Below are positions 30,947 through 41,345 of a stretch of 64,000 nt of DNA, in pieces (within the stretch, counting starts at the first letter, position 1; the number at the start of each line of letters is the position of its first letter). The stretch is from Pohlia nutans (lineage: Eukaryota; Streptophyta; Bryopsida; Bryales; Mniaceae). The stretch is from the NCBI GenBank assembly GCA_022496805.1, contig CM040089.1:1304501-1368500 (forward strand), in the 5' to 3' direction. Under the pieces are notes generated by a model that worked only from the letters and a program-made list of their open reading frames with translations, made no database searches and had not been told where the DNA came from. The translations under genes and the position numbers were made by a program.

Positions 30947-32649
30947 CGCAATAAATCAATTCCATGGCAAAACATAAATAAGATCACAGAATAGTCTACA
31001 AAAATACCCCAATCATTCCTAGTAGATAAAACACCACGAATAAAGGCAAAGAATATAGAAAAGATCACCAAATACCACGGTAATTGTTTACCGTGGGTCG
31101 TGAACCAGTTGGGCGGTTCACAATTGCCCCTCATATATGGATCTAACAATAATCACTGGGTTTCATTCCTCGCTCTTGGGACACGAATCTAACTATCACT
31201 ACTACATTCTTTCCTTTGCTCTCAGGACATTGGTCTAACTATCACCACCATGTTTCTTCTCTTACTCTCGGGACACATATTCAACAATCATTACCGTGTT
31301 TCATCACCCTTGTACTGTACACCACTAAATTCATATAGCCAAATAGTAACTATTAGTATACATTACATTTCTTTTGGTTTTTTAGCAAGCGTTGGAGCTC
31401 CATCGTTGTTCATGCAAGTACGGGTTTCAACAAATAGTTTTTATTGAGCACTACAGCCTCTTCTTCAGTCATATGGCCCCCTTGTTCTTCTTTAGCTCGT
31501 TTCTTTGCTTCCTTTTTTCCTTGCTTTCTCTGTGAATAAAACAATGGAAGAGTGATGAATTCATTTCTTACAATACAACTTAAAAAATTATATACAATTT
31601 TTGCAACTATAGGTTGTTACGTAATTCTCTGTAAGACGGAAAACCATTGCATCATTCACATTAATTCAAAACGTACCCACTCATCGATTTTTTGTTGCTG
31701 ATAAGTAGCTTGAACTTCGCCTATGTACTCTTCAAAACCCAGGGTCTGCATGAATTCTCGACTTGCTTATGTTAGAATGAATATTATGCCATATTCGCTA
31801 AAATGGGACTATTCCAGAGATTTGGGACCTTTTCAACCCCTTGAAGTTGCCATATCTAGTACTTTGAATTTTGATAACTTGGAGAATTTTTTACTACGAT
31901 GTCGCTAATTATAGTTGCACGTGAACTTCCGTGAAGAAGCTTGGATCCCTTAATTGTCCCCCGAGATAACAACTACGCATTTCATTTACTTTCGGATTTC
32001 TTGTTTGCGCAGAATCCAACAATCCTCCTAAGTATGTTCGAACAGTTGGATGATGTCTTTGGTCGCTCTCTTTCATCGTGCACCTTTATTGAATGATGTA
32101 TACTCTATTCGTACTATGTTTAGTAATACTCGTCCCAGACGCACGACAATCTTTTATTGCAATATGTAACGACGTTCATGGTCACCTACGTTGTGGTGTA
32201 GGGTATACATGATTATGACTTTACATAGTGTATAATAATAACCTACAGAGTGGTTTAGGGTACACTATACACAGATAATGTCTACTTTTGGTTGCATATC
32301 TGCTCCAAATTAAATCCACCATTTCTTGCGAAAGTTTAGTACTGATTCTTGTATTCCATTCCCATTTTCCCTTCATATACAATCATTGTATATACTACCT
32401 TCCGTTCTCATTCGTCTCTGCCTTATATTGGCTGGTCACAAATCATTCAAAACAATTTTGTTTTAAAATCCAACATATAAAGGTGATTTGAGTACAACAC
32501 CTCTTAAGTTAAGTGCCGGGTTTGATGTAGAATATATTCCCCCAAGATTCCTTGAAACCGAGGCTGGCTCGTATGTTTTTCACATGCTCACCCCCTTCCC
32601 ACAACCACACTAAGTATTAATAATTTTCAACACCACAACACCGTGCAAA
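30947..32649. other. AT-rich non-coding stretch with a short tandem array
   Basis: At 31143-31310 three ~60-bp units share TCGGGACAC...TAACTATCACCACCATGTTTC, the same family as at 28.2 kb. No gene is recognised in the remainder. Confidence 0.5.
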
Positions 32650-32818
32650 CTCGGGGAAGTCACTCTTTGTATCTTTTGAGTATCACGTGTGAACAAAGGG
32701 TATTTAAAAGTACCCTAAAAATTAAAAATTATTTCTTACTATAGTTAGTAATATTTCAAAAATATGCTCATAGTTTTATTCTTGTAATTAAGAAATATTT
32801 GGAAGCGACCTCCCCGAG
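32650..32818. mobile_element. 169-bp MITE of the GGGGAAGTCACT family, copy 3 (short)
   Basis: Terminal repeats CTCGGGGAAGTCACT and CTCGGGGAGGTCGCT, with the 8-bp CGTGCAAA duplicated exactly (32642-32649, 32819-32826). The interior differs from copies 1 and 2, so this is a shorter subfamily moved by the same transposase type. Confidence 0.88.
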
Positions 32819-33440
32819 CGTGCAAAAACAAAATAAAACATACATCCTCTTCATGTGTACATGATAATCCAACTACCATGGCATGAAGTAATGATTAATA
32901 GGTTAAGATTACATTTTAGCGCGTGACAATGTTCACGGCAAACGGACCATGACATATAATTTAGGAAATGAATCATACACTTTGTGAAGGGTTTGAATTG
33001 TTTGGGTAACAATTACTCTTCACCCAATCTCCTACGCGTACACAAATTTTGTGCTTCTAGGGGCTGGTGTTTCTGTGGTAAACAATCACCAAGAACTGAA
33101 GAGTATGTCTTGTGTTTCTAGAATGTGCGTCTGCCAATTGCTATTTTCAATTTTTTCCCTATATTCTTGAGTTCACTTCAATCCCCTACTCGACTTTGCA
33201 TGCACAATCCATTTGTCATCTTATGAGACATGTCGAGTGAACTCATGATGATGACTCGCTGTCAGATACACACCTATTCAACTTCCGCCGTCTATGCAAT
33301 TTGCCATCGGCAGAAATTTGAAGAACACGCTGCAAATTGCATAAAATTTGATCCATGTCAAGTTTCTACATCACATTACAGTTTAGGGAAAAATTGAACA
33401 TGGTAAGATGTAAATGATGAAACTCTGCCACAATACGCTT
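32819..33440. other. Non-coding spacer
   Basis: Nothing recognised. Confidence 0.4.
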
Positions 33441-34666
33441 ACCTTGCGAAGACGGTATTCATCCACACATGGTCTATTCTCCTGAAAATTTCCAAACCGG
33501 GTACGTTATCAAAACTTGGTATTGCCACACATTTACAATTAATGTTTATGTTCACCAAGTCCTCTAGCGATCGTCTAATAATTTGTATAAAATCGGTTTT
33601 CTCATGGGCGCTTCCTTCCACCTGTGCTGATGAAAAAAAAATAAAATTCTAGTGCCACGCTAGATTATGGTGGAAGGCGCCTAGTAAATACTTATATATC
33701 TACAACTGAAGTCTTCGTGGTGCCCGAATCTTCAACTTGATGCGCCCTACGAAGAAACTCAATTTTCCTGTACATACCGGGCACCATTTCATTCAAAACT
33801 GACGCTCACATCCACTAATCACAAACAGCTTCAATGCAATAATACGACAGAAAACTAACCTCGTTTGTCCTCGCTGCTTCTATCGCTGCATGCTGCTCAA
33901 TAACATCACATTCCTGCGATTACCAGTAAGCGTGGTCAACATCTCATGACTTTCGTGAATATAATATAGAACATCCAGCAGAACTTTTGAATCAACGACG
34001 CAAATCTAATATACCTGTGTGGCTGGGATAATGTTGCCTACGGGACCTTCAGATACCTCCGCCTCATGGTCCGAGACTTCTCTTGCTGATGCAATCGAGG
34101 TGGTTTGATGGGTAATGTGCGTGGAAGGCAAGTCTGTGAACTCACTCGCACTAACTACTTGACTCATCCGAATTGCCTCCTCCAACTTCAATTCCCTCTG
34201 CCTTGCTTCCTCGCGGACCCTCTCCAACTCCATTCTCAATACCTTGTTCTGTGTTGCGAGCTCCCTGCTCGCCCGTAGTGCCTCTCGATTCACGGCCAAC
34301 TTCTTCTTCGAGATCTTCTGCAGTTGTAATCTCAACGCTCTTTGTGCAGAGACCTTCTGCTCTCCACCGTCTGCTGGCACGACGTCGTTGGGACCATCTG
34401 ACAAGTCGAACTCCCCTTCGGATGGGAAATCTAACAAGGATTCCCTATACGCATCATCATCTGATCCGCTGTCAATTTCAATGGGATTGTCCTTATTAGA
34501 AGGCAGGGAGACCGTCACCTCCTCCTTCACGGTCCTCAGAGCTGGAATGGGTGGGACTTCCGGTGGAGGCACAGCAGATGCCTCAGAAGTTGGACCTGGA
34601 ACCGCAGCAAGCACAAGTCCTTCATCGTGTTGAGCAAGCACAAGTCCCTCATCGTTCTCGATGGTT

Positions 34667-34690
34667 ACCAATGGGCAATTGACCACTGGC
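34667..34690. promoter_or_regulatory. 24-bp palindrome, site 1
   Basis: Match to GCCAGTGGTCAA followed by its reverse complement, about three mismatches. In coding sequence it reads PVVNCPLVT on the minus strand. Confidence 0.75.
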
Positions 34691-34903
34691 ACCGGAGAGG
34701 GAGTGAAACCCAACAAGTCTTCTGACTCAGCGGCCGTTGAAGAATTTGGGATTTCCATAGGGGCCACGCGTGCATCGTCCTCAGCTTCCGATACCATCGA
34801 GCAATGGAGGGAATCAACGGCAACTGGGAATTTGTCGGTATCGATAGTGCGCTCGTCGGTAGAAGGAAAACTCTCCTGGGGAACGGAAGCTTCCTCAGTG
34901 GTT

Positions 34904-34927
34904 GCCAGTGGGCAATTGACCACTGAA
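34904..34927. promoter_or_regulatory. 24-bp palindrome, site 2
   Basis: About three mismatches to the consensus; start of tandem unit 2. Confidence 0.7.
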
Positions 34928-35139
34928 ACCAGAGAGGGAGTGAACTCCAACGCGTCTTCTGTCTCACTGGCCGTTGAGGAATTCGGGTTTTCCGTAGGGG
35001 CCACGCGTGCATCGTCCTCACCTTCCAATACCCTCGAGGAATGGAGGGAATCAACATCAACTGGGAGTTTGTCTCCATCTACAGTGCGCTCGTCGGTAGT
35101 AGGAAAACTCTTCTGGGGAATGAAACTTCCTCAGTGGTT

Positions 35140-35163
35140 GCCACTAGGCAATTGACCACTGGC
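35140..35163. promoter_or_regulatory. 24-bp palindrome, site 3
   Basis: About three mismatches to the consensus; start of the partial third tandem unit. Confidence 0.7.
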
Positions 35164-35484
35164 GCCAAAGAGGGAGTGAACCCCAACATGTCTTCTGCCT
35201 CAGAAACAGGTGTTTCATTAATCTGCGCTGGGGCCATGCCTGCCTCGTGCCCTCCAACTCGATGCAAAACCACGAACTGCGGGTCGGAGTTCACCTCTGC
35301 GCAATCGCCCGCTGCTCCGAAATGACTTCCCAGTTCGTCCTCAATGTCTGCCGGAGGCGCACTCTCATCATGATGGATTTCCAAATCATTGTATAGTTCA
35401 TGGGCAGGGATACTGCCTTCATTGACCACGTCGCTGTCGACTCCAGTGGCCGCATGCACTGGCGACTTTTCTTGCTCAACAGTG

Positions 35485-35508
35485 ACCAGTGGGCAATTCA
35501 CTACTGGC
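35485..35508. promoter_or_regulatory. 24-bp palindrome, site 4
   Basis: Exonic and outside the tandem array; GACCAGTGGG then CAATTCACTACTGG, also encoding VVNCPLVT. Confidence 0.7.
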
Positions 35509-36442
35509 GGTTGTGCATCACATGTAATCTCTTCACGCGCAGGTGGCGATAGTATGCGCACTCTGGAAGGAGAGGATTCGGGTGATAAGAGACCAGCACA
35601 TTCCCCAAGAAGAGCCATTCCTTCGTTCAAATTCCTAGATTCAACAACCGGGCTCAAGGGTTGACTTGATTCATGATCGCCTCCTGCTTGCCAAGGAGGG
35701 CTGCACAGAGTCAGAGGTACTGGAGTACAGTGCTCTACAGTCTGCGCTGGTGCATCCCTTGGAGGCGAAAAGTGATGCTCATTCTCTACGTCCATGTCAT
35801 TGCCTGAAGCCGAGGCTTCCAAATCTGTTGCCGTGGTCTTGGGAGCGTCGTCCTTGTCCTCACCGCTCGCTGCATCTAAGCCGCTGACGTTATCAAAACC
35901 CTCTTCATTATCTTCATTACCTCCCTGCAACGCACTTCCCGAAGGCTCATCCGCGTCGCTGTCTTGGGATGGTAGAAACTGCCTGGGCTTGTGTTTTAGG
36001 GTAGAAGTTGGCCACTCCCCCTCGCTCCCTGCCCCTTCATCACTATGGTCACCGCCACGGTCCTCGCCTGATTCTTCGCCGCTCGCGCCAAAGTCCACAT
36101 TCAATGCGTCAGTGTGTGTCTTACCCCGGTCTCCAGAACTCTTGGACCGGAGTTCCCGGTGCCGGACACCCGAAGTTTCTGCTCCTTCATTTGACGGAGT
36201 ATGCTTCAATGGATACTACGTGCCGTCTTTCTGTGGCTCATCCAATGTGTCTATGGACGTCTCGTAGACGTGCTCGAACTTCTGAAGTTCGCAGCCGAGT
36301 TGGTGGCTGCTAACCATGATTTGGAAGTTATCCTCCGCCGTACCCACAGCAACGGGTTGGAGATCAAACATCTGCACAACGACTGATTAGGTTAGCAATT
36401 GTGAACAATGGTGATATGTAGTGTCAGATAACAGTAGACGAT

Positions 36443-36466
36443 GCCAGTGGTCAATTGACTACTGGC
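36443..36466. promoter_or_regulatory. 24-bp palindrome, site 5 (intronic)
   Basis: Nearly perfect (one mismatch between arms), inside the predicted intron 36484-36372. Confidence 0.85.
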
Positions 36467-37881
36467 ACAAGCAAATGAGCGTACCATGGCCGCGATCATG
36501 CACTTCAGCTCGGCAGCCACGCATAGCACCATTCGTGGGTTTTTGCTCTCGTCGTCAATGTGTGGAAGTAGTATAATGAATTGCATGTACACCTCCATCC
36601 TAAGTTCGTCTTCATGCATGTCGACCTCCCTTACAGATCCCACCCGCTTTGTCGACTCCGAAGAACGAATTTCCTTCTTCCAATTTATTGCGTTTGCCAT
36701 CTCGGGATTCCAGAAGTACAAGATGCTCACACCGTTGCCTTTTTTCAAGATCTGGGGGAGAAAAAATACGTCTCTGCTGACGCTGGCACGTATCGGCTCT
36801 GCATATGCGAATACCCTTTCAATTTCCCACTCACCGCCTTAAGGGTCTCATTCTCATTCGTGCAATGGCAAATGACTAGCCAATGCAGTGGCCACCTGCC
36901 ATAGCGGCTCTGTTGCAGCATCTTAGGAAGAATCGGCTCGTAGCTACGATCAACACCCACATCGTCGCGCTCCAGCCATTGGTCGATTCCACGCATGTCC
37001 ATTATGGCCCCATCAAAATGAAGATCTTCGGAATTAACAACGCACTATGATGAAGGGTCAGTGACATTCACTGTGGCGCCGGGTCCAAGAGCACCGGTTG
37101 GAAATTTCCCAAATCTTGAGAGTGTCCCGTCTGCCAAGACCTTGCTCAGTACCGGAGTTATGTTGGACTTCAAGACATACTCCTTTTCCAGTATTCTCTC
37201 CATCTCCACCAAGAATGCATCCGAGGGGGGACTCTTGTTCTCTTCTAGGAGTGTCGCTTACTTTCAAGGACTTCAACAAGAACAGTTTTGTCGCCCGCCT
37301 GATGAGCTCGTCCATATGGGTTGAGTTGAATCCATGCCTGCGTTTGAATTCGACCCATGTCGTTCGATTTACGTCGTCGTTGATCCATAGTCTCTCGGGC
37401 GACTTCTTATTCAGCCACCGAACAACGGAATTCTTCACCTTCTTTCTATCCATCCAGTCCTTCAAGCTACAGCAGTGTTTGCTTCTGGGCCGAGTACTCC
37501 CCAGATACACTTTGAGAACTTTGTTGGACTCCTTATCCAGCTCCCCTTCGGCTGTCAAGCCAGCGGTAATTTTCTGCACCAGCTCGAGGAGTATTGGCAC
37601 TCCTAAGCCACGCAGACACTTGAACGCAAATGCCTTCGTGAGTCTTCTGACCCACTTCTCCTTGGAATCGTCCTTCATTTTATTTCCAGTGTCGGGGTTC
37701 ACAAGGTCGCCTGTCTCGTACCACTGAAATGCGTTGTGGATGCCCCTGTACAAGTTATCCGATCCACAAATGATCAAGAACTCACCCTGGTACTCCTTGG
37801 AGGTCTTGTTGGCATGATTGGGAGTCATAGCGTTTAAAGTCTCCACTGCTTTCTCTTGAAAATTCTGCAAAACGCCATCGT

Positions 37882-37905
37882 GCCAGTAGTCAATTGACCA
37901 CTGGT
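37882..37905. promoter_or_regulatory. 24-bp palindrome, site 6 (intronic)
   Basis: Nearly perfect, inside the predicted intron 37991-37865 and close to its 3' splice site. Confidence 0.85.
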
Positions 37906-39770
37906 TCAAGTGAGATGCAATCTGAATGCAAATTTGACATGAACAAACGGCAGAAAGTCAGTATACAAATGTACAATCCATGCCCGCGCACCTTGCACAT
38001 CTTCTATTTCTGAGACCTTGGTTTGCCGGGGTTCTTTAGATCCGGTCTCCTATAATTGATCCACAGATCTCGGCAATACTGCACGTGCAGAAGATACTCT
38101 AGCGAATCCCAGTTGTGTTGATTCGTGTTATTTGTGCGCCGTGACAGCTCCGACAGCAGCATCTTACCCTCGGTCCACACGAAGTCACACTGCTAGGTCC
38201 TGAACTTCTCCTTGCGCTCGGGATCCACTTCTTCAAGTGCCAACAGTTTCTTTGCAGCCGCCACAGAATGTTGCCCATTCATAATGTAAAACTCTCCATT
38301 TTATATATTTTCAAAGTAGAATGGCTCTCTGTCTACCTTGGACATGAGAGTCAAGGTCTGCTTGGGCGAGTGTATCCCAGTCAAGTAAATCTCCAGCAGA
38401 CTCTTGGCAAGTGATTCGTGGAATGGGTGGTACTTAAATTCTATTGGTGCATTGATCATATGATCCACGTCGATCTCTTTCGTGAAGTCTTGCCCCCAGA
38501 TGTACATTGGCGCACTTCTGATCTTGAATTGCTTGAGCTCTTCTCGACAGTCGTCGTAGTCTATGTCCTTCCCCTCTGCCAACTTTACCGGGTGCTGATA
38601 CCGACGTTCCTTCTTTCGTCTCTTGAGTGGGCTGGGTGCACCAAGTGTGGCCGATGCGTTTCCTTCCCTCTCCGTGTTCTCGGCTGGTATCGTTCCTCCA
38701 TCATTCGGAACTAGGGTACTAGAGAACCTCACTGAGGACGTCTTCTTTTGCCGGCGTTTTGCTAGTCGAGGTGATCCTGCAACTATGTCTCCCTCAACAT
38801 TGCCAGTGCTCATTCCACTACGGGCGACGGAGCCAATTATTTCGGTGCTATCGTCACCCTCGCCGACTTTATGCACTTCCTCACCCTCCAAACTGACCAC
38901 CATCGGTTGTTCAGGTGAATCTAACTCCACTACCTTGGTCTGTGCCTCTTGCACTTCCTTGCCTCTTGCACTTCCTTGTTTGCCCTTCTTTGATTTGGCA
39001 CGGCTAGGAACAGGACTACATGACACTGGAGCGGGCTGTGGCCGTTTTTTGGAGCGGGTTTTCTCCTGTACCCCTTCAGTAGGGTTTTGCTGTAGTGTGA
39101 CCTTATTCACCTTATTCAGAGTTCGCGGCACGGCCAACAGCACCCTAGTCAACTGCAAATTGTCTTCCGAGTTTAGGTATGTAATAGCCTTAGGAGTGAG
39201 AATGGTTTCATCTCCTTCCACCTTAAGGTCTCCCTCATGCTCAGTAAGGCTGGTTGTGAACGGTCTGGCTTGGAACAAATCCTCTCCTTCCGTGAAATAC
39301 AAATTTGCCACCATCCCGGAGTTGTTTGCAACCCATAGAATCACGTATGGGTGGAAGTGCTTGACGTCGGTGACTACGAGGTTGGCCACGCACGAAAAAG
39401 CAGGAACCGTCGATGGAGCGATCGCACCATTCACATGCACCCTAAGACCAAATTTGACGGGGTGTGTCTGCTTGACAACTTCAACGAACCATTGGCGAGG
39501 TGCGGTGAGGCTTCGCTTTGGCCAATATCTCTTTCCTCCATTGGTCTCACCTCGCATGTTGGCATCCAAGATAGGCTCGAACACTTTCTTCAGTTGTCCA
39601 GCATACGGGACATGAGCCACAGGGTCCGTTGTGTTTTTTCCCATAACCTGCAGATCCAAATGTGCGGGACTCATGAGAGAGGCTACTGCATTTGACGAGT
39701 GGTTGTCAAACTACATTCTGAATGCTAAGGCTTCAAAGCGAGAGCCTTCCTACTGTAATTCAACGACCAT

Positions 39771-39794
39771 TCCAGTAGTCAATTGACCACTGGC
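39771..39794. promoter_or_regulatory. 24-bp palindrome, site 7 (intronic)
   Basis: Nearly perfect, in the intron or leader just upstream of the CTGCAG acceptor at 39648-39653. Confidence 0.85.
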
Positions 39795-40139
39795 AACCAG
39801 AATTTTGGCCCTCCTGTACGTACATTTCCACTGAATGCTATACTCGAGCTATACGGTTTCGTGTACATGCTCTCCTATTTAATGCAAATTTAAGTTGGAA
39901 AGAAATACTGCCATACGTAAAAGATTATCGCATTCAAACTGAACGACCACAGATGCTGCTGATCCGCTCATACCGCGAGTTCACTGTCGTAGCACGTGAT
40001 ACCGGATACTCCCCTAGAACGCACTTTTTTGTATTAAGAACGCTCGTAGAGGTGATTTCCGGGTTATCGTTCCGCGGAGATTCTGTGAAGTGGGAAGTTT
40101 CCGGAGATGGTCCCGGGCTGGTGATCTCTCTCTCTCTTA
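39795..40139. other. Spacer upstream of the ParB-like pseudogene
   Basis: No recognised exon. A possible GTACGT splice donor near 39823 suggests an upstream exon, but I cannot identify it. Confidence 0.35.
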
Positions 40140-41345
40140 TCACCAGCTGAATTCCTCTTTCCTACTGAACCGGGACTTTTCCTACTGACTGACCCGGTTG
40201 TGACTAGATCCGGTTTTCGTTCGAGTTGGGAATTTATCCAACCCTACTCTATCCGGTCTATCCAAACAACTCAACCTCGTTTACATTAACCTCTGTTTTC
40301 CTTCAGAGGGTTCTCCACTTACATTTAGCGGTGCTAGATTTAAAGACACACCCTTCCTGCTAATTCAAGTGATGGGAACTTCACTACCTTCCGGTTATTC
40401 TAACTCAACTCCTCAATCCGGGTAATTCCCATACTGCACTTCAGCTGCAGATTCATCCCAAACCCACAGCCGGTCACTTAAGCGCAACCCGGTTTTCCCC
40501 CTTCTAAAAATACTACAACGACTTGATAACCGGGACGGACCCTTATCTGGGGTGTCCGGAATCGGTTGGACTCCTAACAGTTTGTTTTACTCTGATCATT
40601 CCGGCTCTCCGTATCACACGGTCTACCCAGATGCTGGCACCTCAACCGGACTACCCGTCCAGGAGTTCTGAGAGGACCGGAGTACACCCTCCTATCCACT
40701 CAGCCACTAACCCGGATTATACCTTGCAACCAAGCACGGAACAACCCACATTCAAACAATCTATGAGTTTTCCCAATACCCAGACTCTTAACTGGATCTA
40801 CTACAGAACCCGGTCAATCCTTCCGGTCACCAAGGGACTAATTGGACCACTGTCTCAATCAACACACACACACACATACACAAACACTCCGGTTCGTAGA
40901 AGAGTATGCCTATGATCATTTACAAAGAACAATGGTACACAAAAAGACCCCAGGAATGAGGAACATCCCTGAATAAAAAGCAAACACAAAGCCAACCAGA
41001 TCCGGGAAACCCGCAGATCCTAAAAACCCGGGATCCGGAAAACCGGGGGACTACCCCACGGTTCAGTTCTCTTCCTAAATTGCAACTAACATTAGAATCC
41101 TAAAAACCTAACTCCCAAACGGAGTCCTACCCTACTCCACAAGGGCCCACAAGGCCGGATCCTCAAAATTCGGAACCTAACTACTCAGCTGCTTCCGAGC
41201 AGCTGCTCTCCATCCGAAACCGCCGGTCCGCTTCCTTGCTCACCGCGTTCCCCTGCCGTTCGCCTACCGGTTCGCGCCTTTACACACCATCCGGTTGACC
41301 GTCCGGGTTACCTCCTGGCCCACCCTCTGGCCCTCCATCCTCACC
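40140..41345 (-). repeat. CCGG-rich, probably LTR-derived sequence of element C
   Basis: Non-coding, with about 27 CCGG words in 1.2 kb by hand count (about 4 expected), mostly as TCCGG or CCGGT. It lies downstream of the element C 3' ORF, where element A has its polypurine tract and LTR. Partner LTR and exact ends were not found. A short CA repeat lies at ~40862-40885. Confidence 0.45.

Larger units (their letters stand above)
34667..35215 (-). repeat. 237-bp intragenic tandem repeat (about 2.3 units)
   Basis: The palindrome and its downstream codons recur at 34667, 34904 and 35140. Spacing is 237 bp (79 codons) and then 236 bp. The missing base lies near 35125 (AATGAAACTTCC against AACGGAAGCTTCC) and causes the frameshift of the protein there. 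Each unit encodes a VVNC(P)LVTTEE...DDARVAPTE(N)PNSSTA segment. Confidence 0.85.
33441..39647 (-). pseudogene. Decayed multi-exon gene with a ParB-like motif; function unknown
   Basis: On the minus strand, exons with GT-AG borders follow one another: 39647-37992, 37864-36485, 36371-34010, 33913-33860 and ~33622-33441. Exon one has a basic linker and then GEFYIMNGQHSVAAAKKLL, resembling the G-x-x-R/H core of ParB/Srx-type nuclease domains. The second exon (AFQWYETGDLVN, SLKDWMDRKKVKNSV) is not recognised. The third encodes an acidic Ser/Glu-rich region with 79-residue repeats, an SDDDA-type acidic patch and a coiled coil. Damage: TAA 38301-38303, TAG 38193-38195, 38004-38006 and 36216-36218, plus frameshifts near 37190, 36750 and 35100. 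A 24-bp palindrome sits in three introns and four exon sites. It may be a gene of an unknown mobile element or a lineage-specific host gene. Confidence 0.55.

Noticed and set aside
40140..41345. Exact LTR of element C
   Set aside because: No matching second copy, TG..CA borders or polypurine tract could be fixed in the window, so only a CCGG-rich repeat is reported.
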